DNA of 64,000 nt. It comes from an uncultured candidate division Zixibacteria bacterium. GTDB taxonomy: Bacteria > Zixibacteria > MSB-5A5 > GN15 > PGXB01. Shown here one piece after another: positions 55,636 through 64,000 of this stretch. The stretch spans positions 8,787-72,786 of the forward strand of contig CALAMC010000020.1 of NCBI GenBank assembly GCA_937925655.1, written 5' to 3'. A model generated the notes under the pieces. It made no database searches and had not been told where the DNA came from. It saw only the letters and a program-made list of their open reading frames with translations. The number at the start of each line of letters is the position of its first letter. The first letter of the stretch is position 1. A program made the position numbers and the translations under genes.

Positions 55636-56127
55636 ATGAATAACACCGATATCGGGGAATACATAGTCGGGGCATATCTTAAATTAATAAAGAAATGTGA
55701 TATTATCGATTACAATGCAAGGCCGCCGGGCGGTGGATTAAAAGGACTTGAAGAACTCGACGTTGTCGGCTTGGATTTTAAGAATAAGACGGCGTACTTA
55801 TGCGAAGTCACGACACATATTCGCGGCGTTCTTTATAAAAATAATGTCGAGACCATAAAAAGAATAAAAGCGAAATACGCGAGACAGAAAGATTACGCAA
55901 AAAAGCATCTAAAGCAATTTCCTAATCGTCATTTTATGTTTTGGTCTCCGGTTGTTCCCGAAGGGTACATCACCAATAATTTAAGGAAATTATCGGGCTT
56001 GGATCTCATAATAAATAAAGATTATTCTGCTTGCATTGAGGTATTAAGACATGAAGCGGCCCATACCACCAACGACACCGGGAACCCGTTTTTCAGGGTA
56101 TTGCAAATCCTTGAGCATTTGAGGTGA
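55636..56127 (+). CDS. Orphan protein, possible PD-(D/E)XK nuclease fold
   Basis: 163 residues, AT-rich codons (AAA, ATA, TTA) unlike the neighbours. IGEYIVGAYLKLIKKCDIIDYNARPP, then LEELDVVGLDFKNKTAYLCEVTTH, suggests the Asp...Glu-x-Thr/Lys arrangement of a restriction-like core; the expected Lys is Thr here, so activity is uncertain. No methylase or partner adjoins it. Codon bias and flanking repeats suggest recent acquisition (inference). Confidence 0.6.
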   Translation: MNNTDIGEYIVGAYLKLIKKCDIIDYNARPPGGGLKGLEELDVVGLDFKNKTAYLCEVTTHIRGVLYKNNVETIKRIKAKYARQKDYAKKHLKQFPNRHFMFWSPVVPEGYITNNLRKLSGLDLIINKDYSACIEVLRHEAAHTTNDTGNPFFRVLQILEHLR

Positions 56128-56134
56128 AAATAAA

Positions 56135-56220
56135 GTAGGGCAGAACCCGAGCGAAGCGACGTGGTTCTGCCAATATGAAAATTAATCAAGACGGCAGAAC
56201 CGCAAGGGGTTCTGCCCTAC
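56135..56220. repeat. MITE-like palindrome element D
   Basis: GTAGGGCAGAACCC (56135-56148) is the exact inverse of GGGTTCTGCCCTAC (56207-56220). Inner GGTTCTGCC (56163-56171) and GGCAGAACC (56193-56201) also pair. An 86-base element with 14-base ends between convergent genes. Confidence 0.85.
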
Positions 56221-56230
56221 GAAGATCTTG

Positions 56231-57367
56231 TTACACCAGCCGACTGATGATTTCATCGGCCAGCGGCAACCCGGAGTCGGTTAAGCATACCGCGTCGTCG
56301 CGGCGGTCGATATACCCGCGCTCGGAAAAAATACAAAACGCCTCGGCATTGACCGCCTGCTCGATATCGATATCGAAACGCTGACGGAAATTCTCCCGCA
56401 CTATTCCGCGCGCGGTGCGAAGCCCCATCATTATTGCTTCATACATTTGCTCCTCGCGGCTACGGTTATCCAGCACGATGGGCCGAACCCCCTGATTGAT
56501 TTGCTTAATGTACTCATCGAGATCGGCGACATTGGCGAAGCGTCGGTTATTTATGAAGCTGTGCGCCGACGGCCCCAGCCCCAGATAATCATCGCCCTCC
56601 CAGTAGCGCATATTATGACGGCACTCATATCCGGGTTTGGCAAATGAAGAGACTTCGTAGCGGATGTAATTATGCCGTTTCAATTCCTCGTTGATACCGC
56701 GATACATGGCGGCGCACAAATCCGAGTCGGGGAGAGCCACCTTGCCGTTTTCCACCTGCACCGCCAGCGGTGTGCCTTTTTCGACCGTCAGTTGATAGTA
56801 CGATATATGCGGGGGCGCCAAATCTATTATCTGCATTAAATCGTCGCCCAGCCGGGCCGAGGTTTGTCCGGGCAGGCCGAAAATCATGTCCACCCCGAAA
56901 TTGGTGTACCCCAGCGCCCGCAGTAAGTACACCGCTTTGTACGAATGATCGACATTGTGCCGTCGCCGAAGCACCGCCAACTGGTCGGCAAAAAAGCTCT
57001 GGAAGCCCAGCACCGGGCGGGTAACCCCCAGCTCTTTGTAACGGGCCAGCAGGATGTCATCGACCGATTCCGGATTAATCTCCAGCGTGAATTCTATCCC
57101 CGGCTCGATATCGAAATACTCCCGGCAACGGTTCAAAAACATTTCCAGATGGTCGGGATTGGCCAGCGACGGTGTCCCGCCGCCGATATAGATAGTCTCT
57201 ATCTTTTTATGATGCCCTTCCAGTTCACTTGCCGCCAGATCAAGTTCACGGCCGAGGGTTTCGAAATACGATTGCTGAAATTCCAGCGAAAACTTCCGTT
57301 TATAAAAGTCGCAGTAACTGCAAATGTTGGAGCAAAAAGGAAAGTGAATATAAAGCGATAAGCTCAT
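56231..57367 (-). CDS. hemW: HemW-type radical SAM protein (heme chaperone/coproporphyrinogen oxidase-like)
   Basis: 378 residues. Radical SAM motif FCSNICSYCDFYK (Cys 12, 16, 19), TIYIGGGTPS, and C-terminal HemN-like region with NMRYWEGDDYLGLGPSAHSF. The later residues required for coproporphyrinogen oxidation by true HemN are not evident, favouring HemW. It lies 4 bases after lepB, in the lepB-hemW unit on the minus strand. Confidence 0.92.
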   Translation of the reverse strand: MSLSLYIHFPFCSNICSYCDFYKRKFSLEFQQSYFETLGRELDLAASELEGHHKKIETIYIGGGTPSLANPDHLEMFLNRCREYFDIEPGIEFTLEINPESVDDILLARYKELGVTRPVLGFQSFFADQLAVLRRRHNVDHSYKAVYLLRALGYTNFGVDMIFGLPGQTSARLGDDLMQIIDLAPPHISYYQLTVEKGTPLAVQVENGKVALPDSDLCAAMYRGINEELKRHNYIRYEVSSFAKPGYECRHNMRYWEGDDYLGLGPSAHSFINNRRFANVADLDEYIKQINQGVRPIVLDNRSREEQMYEAIMMGLRTARGIVRENFRQRFDIDIEQAVNAEAFCIFSERGYIDRRDDAVCLTDSGLPLADEIISRLV

Positions 57368-57371
57368 ATTC

Positions 57372-58103
57372 CTATAACGACGTGAACAGACGGTCCCAGC
57401 GGGTTTTCGACGGAAAATTGGTCAAAAAATAAAAACCCATCTCGAAAACCGAATGGATGTAGGGGAAACTCCAGTTCGGGGCGGAATCATCCGGTTCCCA
57501 TGACCAGTACACGAACAACGCCTTGCCGTTGATATTGTCTTCGGGGACAAATCCCCAGTGACGGCTGTCCTGGCTGAAATCGCGGTTGTCGCCGAGGACG
57601 AAATACTGGCCGTCGGGAACCTGAATCGGCCCGAAATTATCCCGCATCGATAGTTGCGCGGGCATTATTTTGGGGTCATAATTGACCGCATTGGGGACAA
57701 TCTCGGCCAGCATATTATCAATATAAATAACTTTATCGATAATTTCAACCGATTGTCCGGGACAAGCAATAATACGCTTGATGAATTCCTTGTTGGGATC
57801 AAGCGGATTACTGAAGACAATTATATCCCCGTTGGCCGGATTGCCGAATTTGTAGGTCAGCTTATTGACAAAAATATAGTCGCCTTCATACAGCGATTGC
57901 TCCATCGAGGACGAATCGACACGATAGGCCGAGACGACCAGAATACGCAAAAATATGGCCGCCGCCAGCGAGATGACAACCACTTCTACATACTCACGCC
58001 AGAGAGGTTTCTGTTTTTTGGCTTTGACCCTCTTACGCGTTATCTTTGCAGAGCTTTTGGTGTCGGCCTGACCCAACTGCTCCAGCAGAAAATCTCTGTC
58101 CAT
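57372..58103 (-). CDS. lepB: Signal peptidase I LepB
   Basis: 243 residues. One N-terminal helix about 38-55 (EYVEVVVISLAAAIFLRILVV). Catalytic Ser in DSSSMEQSL and Lys in EFIKRIIACPG, plus the GDNRDFSQDSRHWG box. The Ser motif has Glu-Gln where many have Lys/Pro-Thr. The open frame begins with TTG at 58112; ATG 58103 (MDRDFLLEQ) is the better start. Cleaves signal peptides of exported proteins; many are in this window. Confidence 0.94.
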   Translation of the reverse strand: MDRDFLLEQLGQADTKSSAKITRKRVKAKKQKPLWREYVEVVVISLAAAIFLRILVVSAYRVDSSSMEQSLYEGDYIFVNKLTYKFGNPANGDIIVFSNPLDPNKEFIKRIIACPGQSVEIIDKVIYIDNMLAEIVPNAVNYDPKIMPAQLSMRDNFGPIQVPDGQYFVLGDNRDFSQDSRHWGFVPEDNINGKALFVYWSWEPDDSAPNWSFPYIHSVFEMGFYFLTNFPSKTRWDRLFTSL

Positions 58104-58250
58104 ATAACTCAAATATCGGAAAACGAGATTATTCCTTTAATGCGAAGAGCTTATGCCTCCCGGATCGGCCGAAATCCAGTTTTGAGTTGTCTTGACGGGG
58201 GATATTGCGTATGATTAAAGTAAATAACCGAGTATTATTAAGGAATAACC

Positions 58251-58634
58251 ATGAAGGAATTAATCAATACCGACAAAGCCCCCGCCGCCGTCGGACCGTA
58301 TTCGCAGGCGGTCAAAGTCGATGCCGGGAAAATGATCTTCTGTTCCGGCCAGATTGCCATGGACCCGGTTTCAGGCAAAATTATGGGTGCGTCGGCGGGA
58401 GAACAGGCCGACCAGGTGCTGAAAAACCTCACCGCCGTGCTTCATGCCGCCGGAGCCGAACTTAAAAATGTCGTCAAAACCACCATCTTTTTAACCAGTA
58501 TGGCTGACTTTCAGGCGGTCAATACGGTTTACGCCCGCTATTTTACTATGGATTTGCCCGCCCGCGCATGTTTCGAGGTATCCCGCCTGCCTAAAGACGC
58601 CAAGGTGGAAATCGAGGCGATTGCCGTAATTTGA
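58251..58634 (+). CDS. ridA: RidA-family reactive intermediate deaminase
   Basis: 127 residues, RidA/YjgF fold. The substrate Arg is in PARACFEVSRLP, and KVEIEAIAVI is the C-terminal Glu motif. It hydrolyses 2-aminoacrylate-type enamines. AAGGAA precedes the ATG. Its stop lies one base before the GTG of the MFS gene. Confidence 0.95.
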   Translation: MKELINTDKAPAAVGPYSQAVKVDAGKMIFCSGQIAMDPVSGKIMGASAGEQADQVLKNLTAVLHAAGAELKNVVKTTIFLTSMADFQAVNTVYARYFTMDLPARACFEVSRLPKDAKVEIEAIAVI

Positions 58635-58635
58635 C

Positions 58636-59820
58636 GTGATAAAAAATAACATCCGTCTGTTCTATCTTCTGGTCGGCTGCCAGGCCCTTGGACTGGGGCT
58701 GATTTGGCCCGCCTACGTCCTCTATTTCAGGAATTATGAAGTAACCCTGTTTCAGGTGGCCATTCTGGCGGCGGTCTTTGAAGCCTCCATTATTATATTC
58801 GAGCTTCCCACTGGTATTCTTGCCGACCGCTTCGGCCGCAAACTTTCCACCATGGCCGGTTTTGCCTCATTGACTTTGTCTGGGGCGGTTTTTGTCCTCT
58901 GGCTCTGTTTCGAGGGTTTTCTAATTGCGGAGATTTTTTTCGGACTCGGCGAAGCGCTCATTTCCGGAGCCCTTGAAGCTCTGGCGGTGGACTCGGCCGG
59001 TTCCGATTTCGATGACACATTCGGCCGACGGCTATTTTCCAACCGAGCCCGCATTAAAAGCGGCTGTCTTTTGGTCGGCATGCTAACCGGCGGCGCACTG
59101 GCTGCAACGATTCTCGATTCTCTGTTTGTTCCGGTGGCTGTTATGTTTTTGATAGGCTTATTGTTAACATTTGCCTTGGCCGAGCCGCTCTGCGAGACTA
59201 AACCTGTTCAATCGGCTGAATATGCCCGCAAAAAACCCGTAAAGGAGCTGGTTTTTACCTCCGGTTTGGGACCATTATTCGCAGTCGGCTTTATGGCTAA
59301 TTTCGCTTTTGAAGGCCCCGATCAGTTCTGGCAGGTGCAGTTTTCGGAGGTTATAAAAATCGACGCCCGTTATTTCGGTCTTATGACTGCCGCCGGATTA
59401 TTGCTGGTTACAATTCTTGCCCGCTGGACCGAAAAATTCTATAACCATTTGGGAATATACTTATTAGTTTGCTTTATCATAGCCGCCGCCGGGATCTGGG
59501 GGGTAACCGCCGGAAATATCCTCTGGGCGGTGGCCGGCATTGTTGCCGTGTTTGCCATCAAAGAACTTTTCCAACCTGCCATTTCATTTCAGATTAATTC
59601 TAAAATCGACAGCGGCAAGCGTGCGACGGTGTTATCCGGCTATAATCTTACCTGCTCAATCGGCGAAGTTGCTGCGGCCTTACTGGCCGGACTGATGGTT
59701 TCTCAACAAGGCATTAACGGCGTTTTCCAATTCGCGGCAATTTCGGCTGTCCTGGTACCTTTATTATATAGAGCTTTCAATCGTATCGAAACGCGGGCGG
59801 AAAACCCCGCCGGGGATTAG
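58636..59820 (+). CDS. MFS transporter
   Basis: 394 residues, 12 TM helices. A-motif GILADRFGRKLSTMAGF between TM2 and TM3 is that of the major facilitator superfamily. Substrate unknown. GTG start one base after ridA, so translation is coupled to it. Confidence 0.88.
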   Translation: MIKNNIRLFYLLVGCQALGLGLIWPAYVLYFRNYEVTLFQVAILAAVFEASIIIFELPTGILADRFGRKLSTMAGFASLTLSGAVFVLWLCFEGFLIAEIFFGLGEALISGALEALAVDSAGSDFDDTFGRRLFSNRARIKSGCLLVGMLTGGALAATILDSLFVPVAVMFLIGLLLTFALAEPLCETKPVQSAEYARKKPVKELVFTSGLGPLFAVGFMANFAFEGPDQFWQVQFSEVIKIDARYFGLMTAAGLLLVTILARWTEKFYNHLGIYLLVCFIIAAAGIWGVTAGNILWAVAGIVAVFAIKELFQPAISFQINSKIDSGKRATVLSGYNLTCSIGEVAAALLAGLMVSQQGINGVFQFAAISAVLVPLLYRAFNRIETRAENPAGD

Positions 59821-59899
59821 CGAGTATGGCTTTAACTTGCTCTGGTTTATAATCTTGCCAAAAATAATAAAAAGAATAATATTTCCTGTCACAAATTGC

Positions 59900-59957
59900 T
59901 TGACATTTGACTTAAAGGCTGCTTTTTTGTCCCAATAATTTGTGATTTTAGTCACAA
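59900..59957 (+). promoter_or_regulatory. CRP/FNR-like operator and candidate nuo promoter
   Basis: TTGTGA-TTTTAG-TCACAA (59940-59957) is a perfect palindrome of the CRP/FNR type. TTGACA at 59900-59905 is upstream, but the -10 at spacer 17 is only TTTTTT. CACAAATT (59890-59897) also inverts to AATTTGTG (59937-59944). Confidence 0.55.
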
Positions 59958-59988
59958 GCGTAACTGACAGCAGCGAGGTTTTGATTAA

Positions 59989-60342
59989 ATGGCCGAATAT
60001 GCGGCAGTGTTAGTCTTCCTGCTCGTGGGCATCGGGATGGTGCTCTTTACATTCTTTCTGGCGCGCCTGGTCAGGCCGGCCAATCCATATAAAGAGAAAA
60101 ACCAGAATTATGAATGCGCCGAAAAACCGGTCGGCGATTCCTGGATTCAGTTCAACAACCGTTTCTATATTTTCGCTCTGGTTTTCGTGGTTTTCGATGT
60201 CGAAATCGTCTTTTTATTTCCCTGGGCGGTGGCCTTCGGTCAGCTGGGTCTGTTCGCTCTGGTGGAGATGGTTATCTTCATCTGCATCTTGCTTGTGGGT
60301 CTGGCTTACGCCTGGAAGAAGGGGGTGCTCAAGTGGGTATAA
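59989..60342 (+). CDS. nuoA: NADH-quinone oxidoreductase subunit NuoA
   Basis: 117 residues, three TM helices with the conserved acidic FDVEIVFLFPWAV in TM2. First gene of the nuo operon; overlaps nuoB by 10 bases. The NuoA subunit lies at the junction with the peripheral arm. Confidence 0.97.
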   Translation: MAEYAAVLVFLLVGIGMVLFTFFLARLVRPANPYKEKNQNYECAEKPVGDSWIQFNNRFYIFALVFVVFDVEIVFLFPWAVAFGQLGLFALVEMVIFICILLVGLAYAWKKGVLKWV

Positions 60343-60839
60343 TCAAAAAACTCCCGGTATTTTTGGAAAAAGTCCCCGGTGGCGGCATTGTTACCACTTC
60401 ACTGGATTATATTTTCAGTCAATCGCAGGCCAGTTCCTTGTGGTATCTTTTGTTCGGGACGGCCTGCTGTGCCATTGAACTGATGGCCACCGGTGCCTCC
60501 CGTTATGATTTCGACCGCCTCGGCATGATTTTCCGAGCTTCGCCGCGACAATCGGATTTGATCATCGCCGCGGGAACGATCACCAAGAAAATGGCGCCGC
60601 GGCTTCGCCTGCTGTATGATCAAATGGCCGAGCCGCGCTATGTCATCGCTATGGGCGGATGCACCGTCAAGGGCGGCCCGTTTTATTACGACAGCTATGC
60701 CGTGGAAAAAGGCATCGACCATATCGTCCCGGTCGACGTCTATATCCCCGGGTGTCCGCCGCGACCGGAATCGCTTCTGGAGGGTTGTCTGACCCTTCAG
60801 AAAAAAGTAAAACGTCTCAAAATGCAGGACTGGAGCTGA
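60333..60839 (+). CDS. nuoB: NADH-quinone oxidoreductase subunit NuoB
   Basis: 168 residues from the GTG at 60333. N2-cluster Cys: GTACCAIEL, MGGCTVKGG, and PGCPPRPE. The frame is open further upstream, but AGAAGGGGG before the GTG and the family N terminus fix the start. Overlaps nuoA. Confidence 0.96.
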   Translation: MGIIKKLPVFLEKVPGGGIVTTSLDYIFSQSQASSLWYLLFGTACCAIELMATGASRYDFDRLGMIFRASPRQSDLIIAAGTITKKMAPRLRLLYDQMAEPRYVIAMGGCTVKGGPFYYDSYAVEKGIDHIVPVDVYIPGCPPRPESLLEGCLTLQKKVKRLKMQDWS

Positions 60840-60855
60840 AGGGAAGACATCACTC

Positions 60856-61326
60856 ATGGACCGCGAACAGCTCATTAAATATATTCAGGATAAATTTCCG
60901 GGAAAAGTTACGCTTCTGGATTGCGGCCGAGTCGAGCCGTTTTTCAAAGTCGAGCTCGGATTTCTCAAGGAATTCTGCCAGGCAATCAGAGACGACACCA
61001 CCCTGGGCATGGATTATCTGTGTAATATCGCCGGGGTCGATAGCGGCGAGCATTATGAAGTCGTCTATTCGGTAGCCTCGGTTAAAAATAAAATTCGCTT
61101 CGATTTCAAGATTTTCCCCGAACGGGAAAATCCGGCCATCGATTCGGTTATCGACGTCTGGCCGGGCGCCAACTGGTATGAGCGCGAAGTCTGGGAACTG
61201 TATGGTATAAATATCACCGGCCATCCGTCTTTGAAACGTTTTCTGTTGCCCGATGACTGGAACCAGGGACATCCCATGCGCAAGAACTGGGATGCACCCG
61301 ATTTCGTGAGGATGCCCGAAAATTGA
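60856..61326 (+). CDS. nuoC: NADH-quinone oxidoreductase subunit NuoC
   Basis: 156 residues, peripheral-arm subunit: DYLCNIAGVD, VWPGANWYEREVWELYGI and a C-terminal RRFLLP-like stretch (LKRFLLPDDW). Its stop overlaps the TTG start of nuoD by 3 bases, so NuoC and NuoD are coupled but separate, not fused. Confidence 0.95.
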   Translation: MDREQLIKYIQDKFPGKVTLLDCGRVEPFFKVELGFLKEFCQAIRDDTTLGMDYLCNIAGVDSGEHYEVVYSVASVKNKIRFDFKIFPERENPAIDSVIDVWPGANWYEREVWELYGINITGHPSLKRFLLPDDWNQGHPMRKNWDAPDFVRMPEN

Positions 61327-62435
61327 GCGAGATAGATAAATTGCAGACCGAAGAATTCGTGCTCAATATGGGCCCGCACCATCCGTCAACCCACGGCGTC
61401 TGCCGTTTTGTCCTCAAAATGGAAGGCGAAGTCATTAAGGACGTCGAACCGGTGGTCGGTTATCTTCATCGGGCGCTCGAAAAAATCTGTGAGAACCGCA
61501 CCTACGCCCAGATCATTCCGGTTACCGACCGCTTCGAATATTGTACTTCCATGTCATGCAACATGGCTTTCGCGCTGGCGGTCGAGAAGCTGGCCGCGAT
61601 GGAAATCCCCGAACGCGCCCAGTACCTGCGAATCATCATGCTGGAATTGAACCGCATCGCGTCACATTTGATCTGGTTCGGCACGACCGCCCTCGACCTG
61701 GGGGCTATCACCCCGTTTTTGTATGGATTCCGCGAACGTGAATTTATTCTTGATCTCTTTGAAATGACCTGCGGTCAGAGACTGACATACAATTACATAA
61801 GAGTCGGCGGCGTGGCCCGCGATATCCCCACCCAGTTTGTTCCGAAATGCCGCGAATTTCTGAATATATTTGACGCCTGTGTCGATGACTATGAACGCCT
61901 TTTGACCGAAAATGTCATTTTCGTCGTCCGCAATAAAAATGTCGGGGTGTTGCCGCCCGAAAAAGCCATTGCCTGGGGTGTTTCCGGGCCGGCGTTGCGG
62001 GCGTCAGGCGTCAAGCACGACCTTCGCCGCGACGACCCCTATTGTATCTACGACCGTTTCGATTTTGAAATTCCTACCTGTCAGAACGGTGATTGCTACG
62101 ACCGGTACATTATCCGCATCAAGGAAATGCGTGAGTCGGCCAAGATTGTCCGTCAGGCGCTGGACAAACTCCCCGAAGGCGAAACGCGCGCCAAAGTCAA
62201 GATGGTGTTTAAACCACCGGCGGGAGAGGTGTACAGCCGGATCGAAAATTCCCGCGGTGAAATGGGCATGTATGTCATTTCCGATGGCTCGACCAAACCG
62301 GTGCGCGTCAAAATGCGCGGCGGCTCATACAATCAATTGCAGGTAATCCCCGAAATAACGCGCGGGCATAAAATCGCCGACCTGGTCGCGATCATGGCGT
62401 CAATGGATGTCATCATGCCGGAGGTTGACCGCTGA
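61323..62435 (+). CDS. nuoD: NADH-quinone oxidoreductase subunit NuoD
   Basis: 370 residues. NMGPHHPSTHGVCRF and YLHRALEKICE at the N terminus, DRFEYCTSMSCN, and the C-terminal IMASMDVIMPEVDR, typical of the quinone-site subunit. TTG start inside the nuoC stop; overlaps nuoH by 1 base. Confidence 0.96.
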   Translation: MSEIDKLQTEEFVLNMGPHHPSTHGVCRFVLKMEGEVIKDVEPVVGYLHRALEKICENRTYAQIIPVTDRFEYCTSMSCNMAFALAVEKLAAMEIPERAQYLRIIMLELNRIASHLIWFGTTALDLGAITPFLYGFREREFILDLFEMTCGQRLTYNYIRVGGVARDIPTQFVPKCREFLNIFDACVDDYERLLTENVIFVVRNKNVGVLPPEKAIAWGVSGPALRASGVKHDLRRDDPYCIYDRFDFEIPTCQNGDCYDRYIIRIKEMRESAKIVRQALDKLPEGETRAKVKMVFKPPAGEVYSRIENSRGEMGMYVISDGSTKPVRVKMRGGSYNQLQVIPEITRGHKIADLVAIMASMDVIMPEVDR

Positions 62436-63478
62436 TGGAACTTGCCGGAATTTTTAAATACTTTTACGAACTATTGGTTTCGACCGGCCTGCCCCAGGTA
62501 TGGGTAGATATTATCGCTATGGTTGCGGCCGCGGTAATCATATTCGGATTTCTGGCCGTGTGCGCCTTGTTTCTGGTTTGGTGGGAGCGAAAAGTCTCGG
62601 CCCATATACAACAGCGCTTTGGCCCGATGCGGACCGGCTGGCACGGCTGGCGCCAGACTATCGCCGATGCCATTAAGCTGATTCAAAAGGAAGATATTAC
62701 ACCCATGACAGCCGATCGGGCGGTTTTCTACTGGGCCCCGATCATGTGCTTCGTGGCGGCTTTCGCCGTCTACGTGGTCATGCCGTTCGGCGACGGTTTA
62801 ATCGTTTCCGACTTGAACGTGGGTATTTTATACGTGGTCGCCATAACCAGCTTCACCATCATCTCGCTTCTTATGGCCGGTTGGGGCTCCAACAATAAAT
62901 ACGCTCTCTTGGGCGGAATGCGCTCGGCCGCCCAGGTCGTCAGCTATGAAATCCCGATGGTCGTGACCATCTGCTCGGTCGTCCTTTTTGTCGGGTCACT
63001 CTCGATGGTCGATATTGTCCAGTCGCAGGCGCAAATTTATCAATGGTACATTTTCCGCCTGCCGTTTGGCCCTATCGCCTTCATCATATATATAATCACC
63101 GGCACCGCCGAAACCAACCGCACGCCGTTCGACCTGCCCGAAGCCGAACAGGAACTGGTGGCCGGATTCAACGTCGAATACTCCGGAATGAAATTCGCCA
63201 TGTTCTTTCTGGCCGAGTTTGTCAATATGTTCACCGTCTCGGCCATCGGCACAACCCTCTTTCTGGGCGGCTGGCAGGGACCGTTTCTGCCGTCGTGGAT
63301 GTGGTTTCTGGGCAAAACCCTGGTGCTGGTGTTCATTCTGATGTGGTTTCGCTGGACCTACCCCAGATTGCGGGTGGACCAGCTCATGGAGTTTTCGTGG
63401 AAATTCCTCTTGCCGCTTTCGTTCGCCAATTTGATACTGGCCGGCTTGATGAAATATTCGGGGTGGTTTAACTGGTAA
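62435..63478 (+). CDS. nuoH: NADH-quinone oxidoreductase subunit NuoH
   Basis: 347 residues, eight TM helices. WWERKVSAHIQQRFGPMRTGWHGW and ETNRTPFDLPEAEQELVAGFNVEYSGM are the quinone-channel motifs. Links the peripheral arm to the membrane arm. Overlaps nuoD and nuoI by 1 base each. Confidence 0.97.
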   Translation: MELAGIFKYFYELLVSTGLPQVWVDIIAMVAAAVIIFGFLAVCALFLVWWERKVSAHIQQRFGPMRTGWHGWRQTIADAIKLIQKEDITPMTADRAVFYWAPIMCFVAAFAVYVVMPFGDGLIVSDLNVGILYVVAITSFTIISLLMAGWGSNNKYALLGGMRSAAQVVSYEIPMVVTICSVVLFVGSLSMVDIVQSQAQIYQWYIFRLPFGPIAFIIYIITGTAETNRTPFDLPEAEQELVAGFNVEYSGMKFAMFFLAEFVNMFTVSAIGTTLFLGGWQGPFLPSWMWFLGKTLVLVFILMWFRWTYPRLRVDQLMEFSWKFLLPLSFANLILAGLMKYSGWFNW

Positions 63479-64000
63479 TGGGTTTGGTTAAAGATATAAA
63501 AAATCTGGTTATCGGTCTTTTCACGACCGGAAAACATCTGGGGCGGCACGCCATCACGTTGCAGTACCCCACCCAGAAATGGCCCATGCCGGAACGTTCG
63601 CGCGGGATTGTCGTGCTTTTGTCCGATAAGGAAACCGGCGAACTCAACTGCACCACCTGTCTGCTGTGCATGAAAGCCTGCCCGACGGCGGCGATTCAGA
63701 TACATTATGACAAGGGCGAAAAAGGCAAAAGAATTCTAAACGATTTTGTGATTGATTTCGGATTATGTTGTTTTTGCGGACTGTGCGAGGAAGCCTGCAA
63801 TTTCGCGGCGATTAAAATGGACACGAAATACGAATTTTCGACCGAGAACAAAGACGACCTCGTCTGGCACACCACCAAATTGCAGGATATGGGTCGCAAT
63901 ACACCCTACGAGCCTATACCCAAGAAAAAGCCGGTCGAAAAACCACCGGTGTCCACAGAGGCTGGAGCGACCGAGCCCAAAGCGGCGGCCGAGACGAATC
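63478..64000 (+). CDS. nuoI: NADH-quinone oxidoreductase subunit NuoI (partial)
   Basis: At least 174 residues; runs off the window. Two 4Fe-4S motifs: CTTCLLCMKACP and CCFCGLCEEAC, as in NuoI. The extra Pro/Lys/Ala-rich tail (KKKPVEKPPV onward) past the usual end is long. Overlaps nuoH by 1 base. The next genes would be nuoJ-N. Confidence 0.95.
   Translation, partial: MGLVKDIKNLVIGLFTTGKHLGRHAITLQYPTQKWPMPERSRGIVVLLSDKETGELNCTTCLLCMKACPTAAIQIHYDKGEKGKRILNDFVIDFGLCCFCGLCEEACNFAAIKMDTKYEFSTENKDDLVWHTTKLQDMGRNTPYEPIPKKKPVEKPPVSTEAGATEPKAAAETN

Overview
The window looks like a chromosomal contig from an uncultured Gram-negative bacterium of the FCB/Zixibacteria-like type. This is an inference. 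It rests on roughly even GC with GCC/GGC/ACC-rich codons, secreted beta-helix and thrombospondin-3 proteins ending in dockerin-like CGD(x)GDGxVNLIDIL repeats, RND/TolC efflux, an ECF-sigma/TPR pair, and a complex I operon that starts nuoA-B-C-D-H-I with no nuoE-F-G. A marker-gene phylogeny would settle it. Nothing suggests a phage, a plasmid or an insertion sequence; most of it is ordinary chromosome with two small accessory-looking spots (about 23.2-23.6 kb and 54.4-56.2 kb).

Layout. 0.2-5.3 kb: a hybrid sensor kinase, then a CBS-domain protein plus DASS anion transporter. 5.3-9.0 kb (minus): a translationally overlapped trio of a tiny AYIDPSSGS membrane protein, a two-part methyltransferase-fold protein and a membrane sulfatase/phosphotransferase-like enzyme. 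9.0-11.2 kb (minus): M29 aminopeptidase and homocysteine S-methyltransferase. 11.4-15.6 kb: a BlaI repressor with a BlaR1-like M56 protease carrying 11 periodic SDYE repeats. 15.9-16.9 kb: a three-heme cytochrome c and a NifU-like protein. 17.2-23.6 kb: a MarR repressor with a matching operator pair, an RND tripartite pump whose permease lacks the usual proton-relay residues, and a 69-residue protein with 15 cysteines.

23.6-35.7 kb: an ECF sigma factor overlapping a membrane TPR protein, a secreted beta-helix/PKD/dockerin protein, a nitronate monooxygenase-like enzyme, a cysteine-synthase-like enzyme and a large GH13 protein. 36.0-42.1 kb: initiator tRNA-Met, mfd, an archaeal-type GatD and a secreted protein. 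42.1-49.5 kb: hemC/D fusion-hemB-hemL (minus) back to back with a DtxR-type repressor-feoA-feoB operon (plus), which puts heme synthesis and iron uptake together. 49.5-53.5 kb (minus): an 'asparagine synthetase B'-labelled secreted protein, rarA and a TSP3/dockerin protein. 53.9-56.2 kb: bacterioferritin, an acetate-transporter-family protein and an AT-rich nuclease-like orphan, interspersed with nested palindromic repeats. 56.2-59.8 kb: hemW, lepB, ridA and an MFS transporter. 60.0-64.0 kb: the start of the nuo operon behind a CRP/FNR-like palindrome, running off the window in nuoI.

The most unusual points are the SDYE-repeat M56 sensor, the RND pump with altered TM4/TM10 residues next to a cysteine-rich metallothionein-like gene, the small-protein/methyltransferase/sulfatase trio, an orphan GatD in a bacterium, a DtxR operator placed exactly inside a near-leaderless promoter, and the nested palindrome family.
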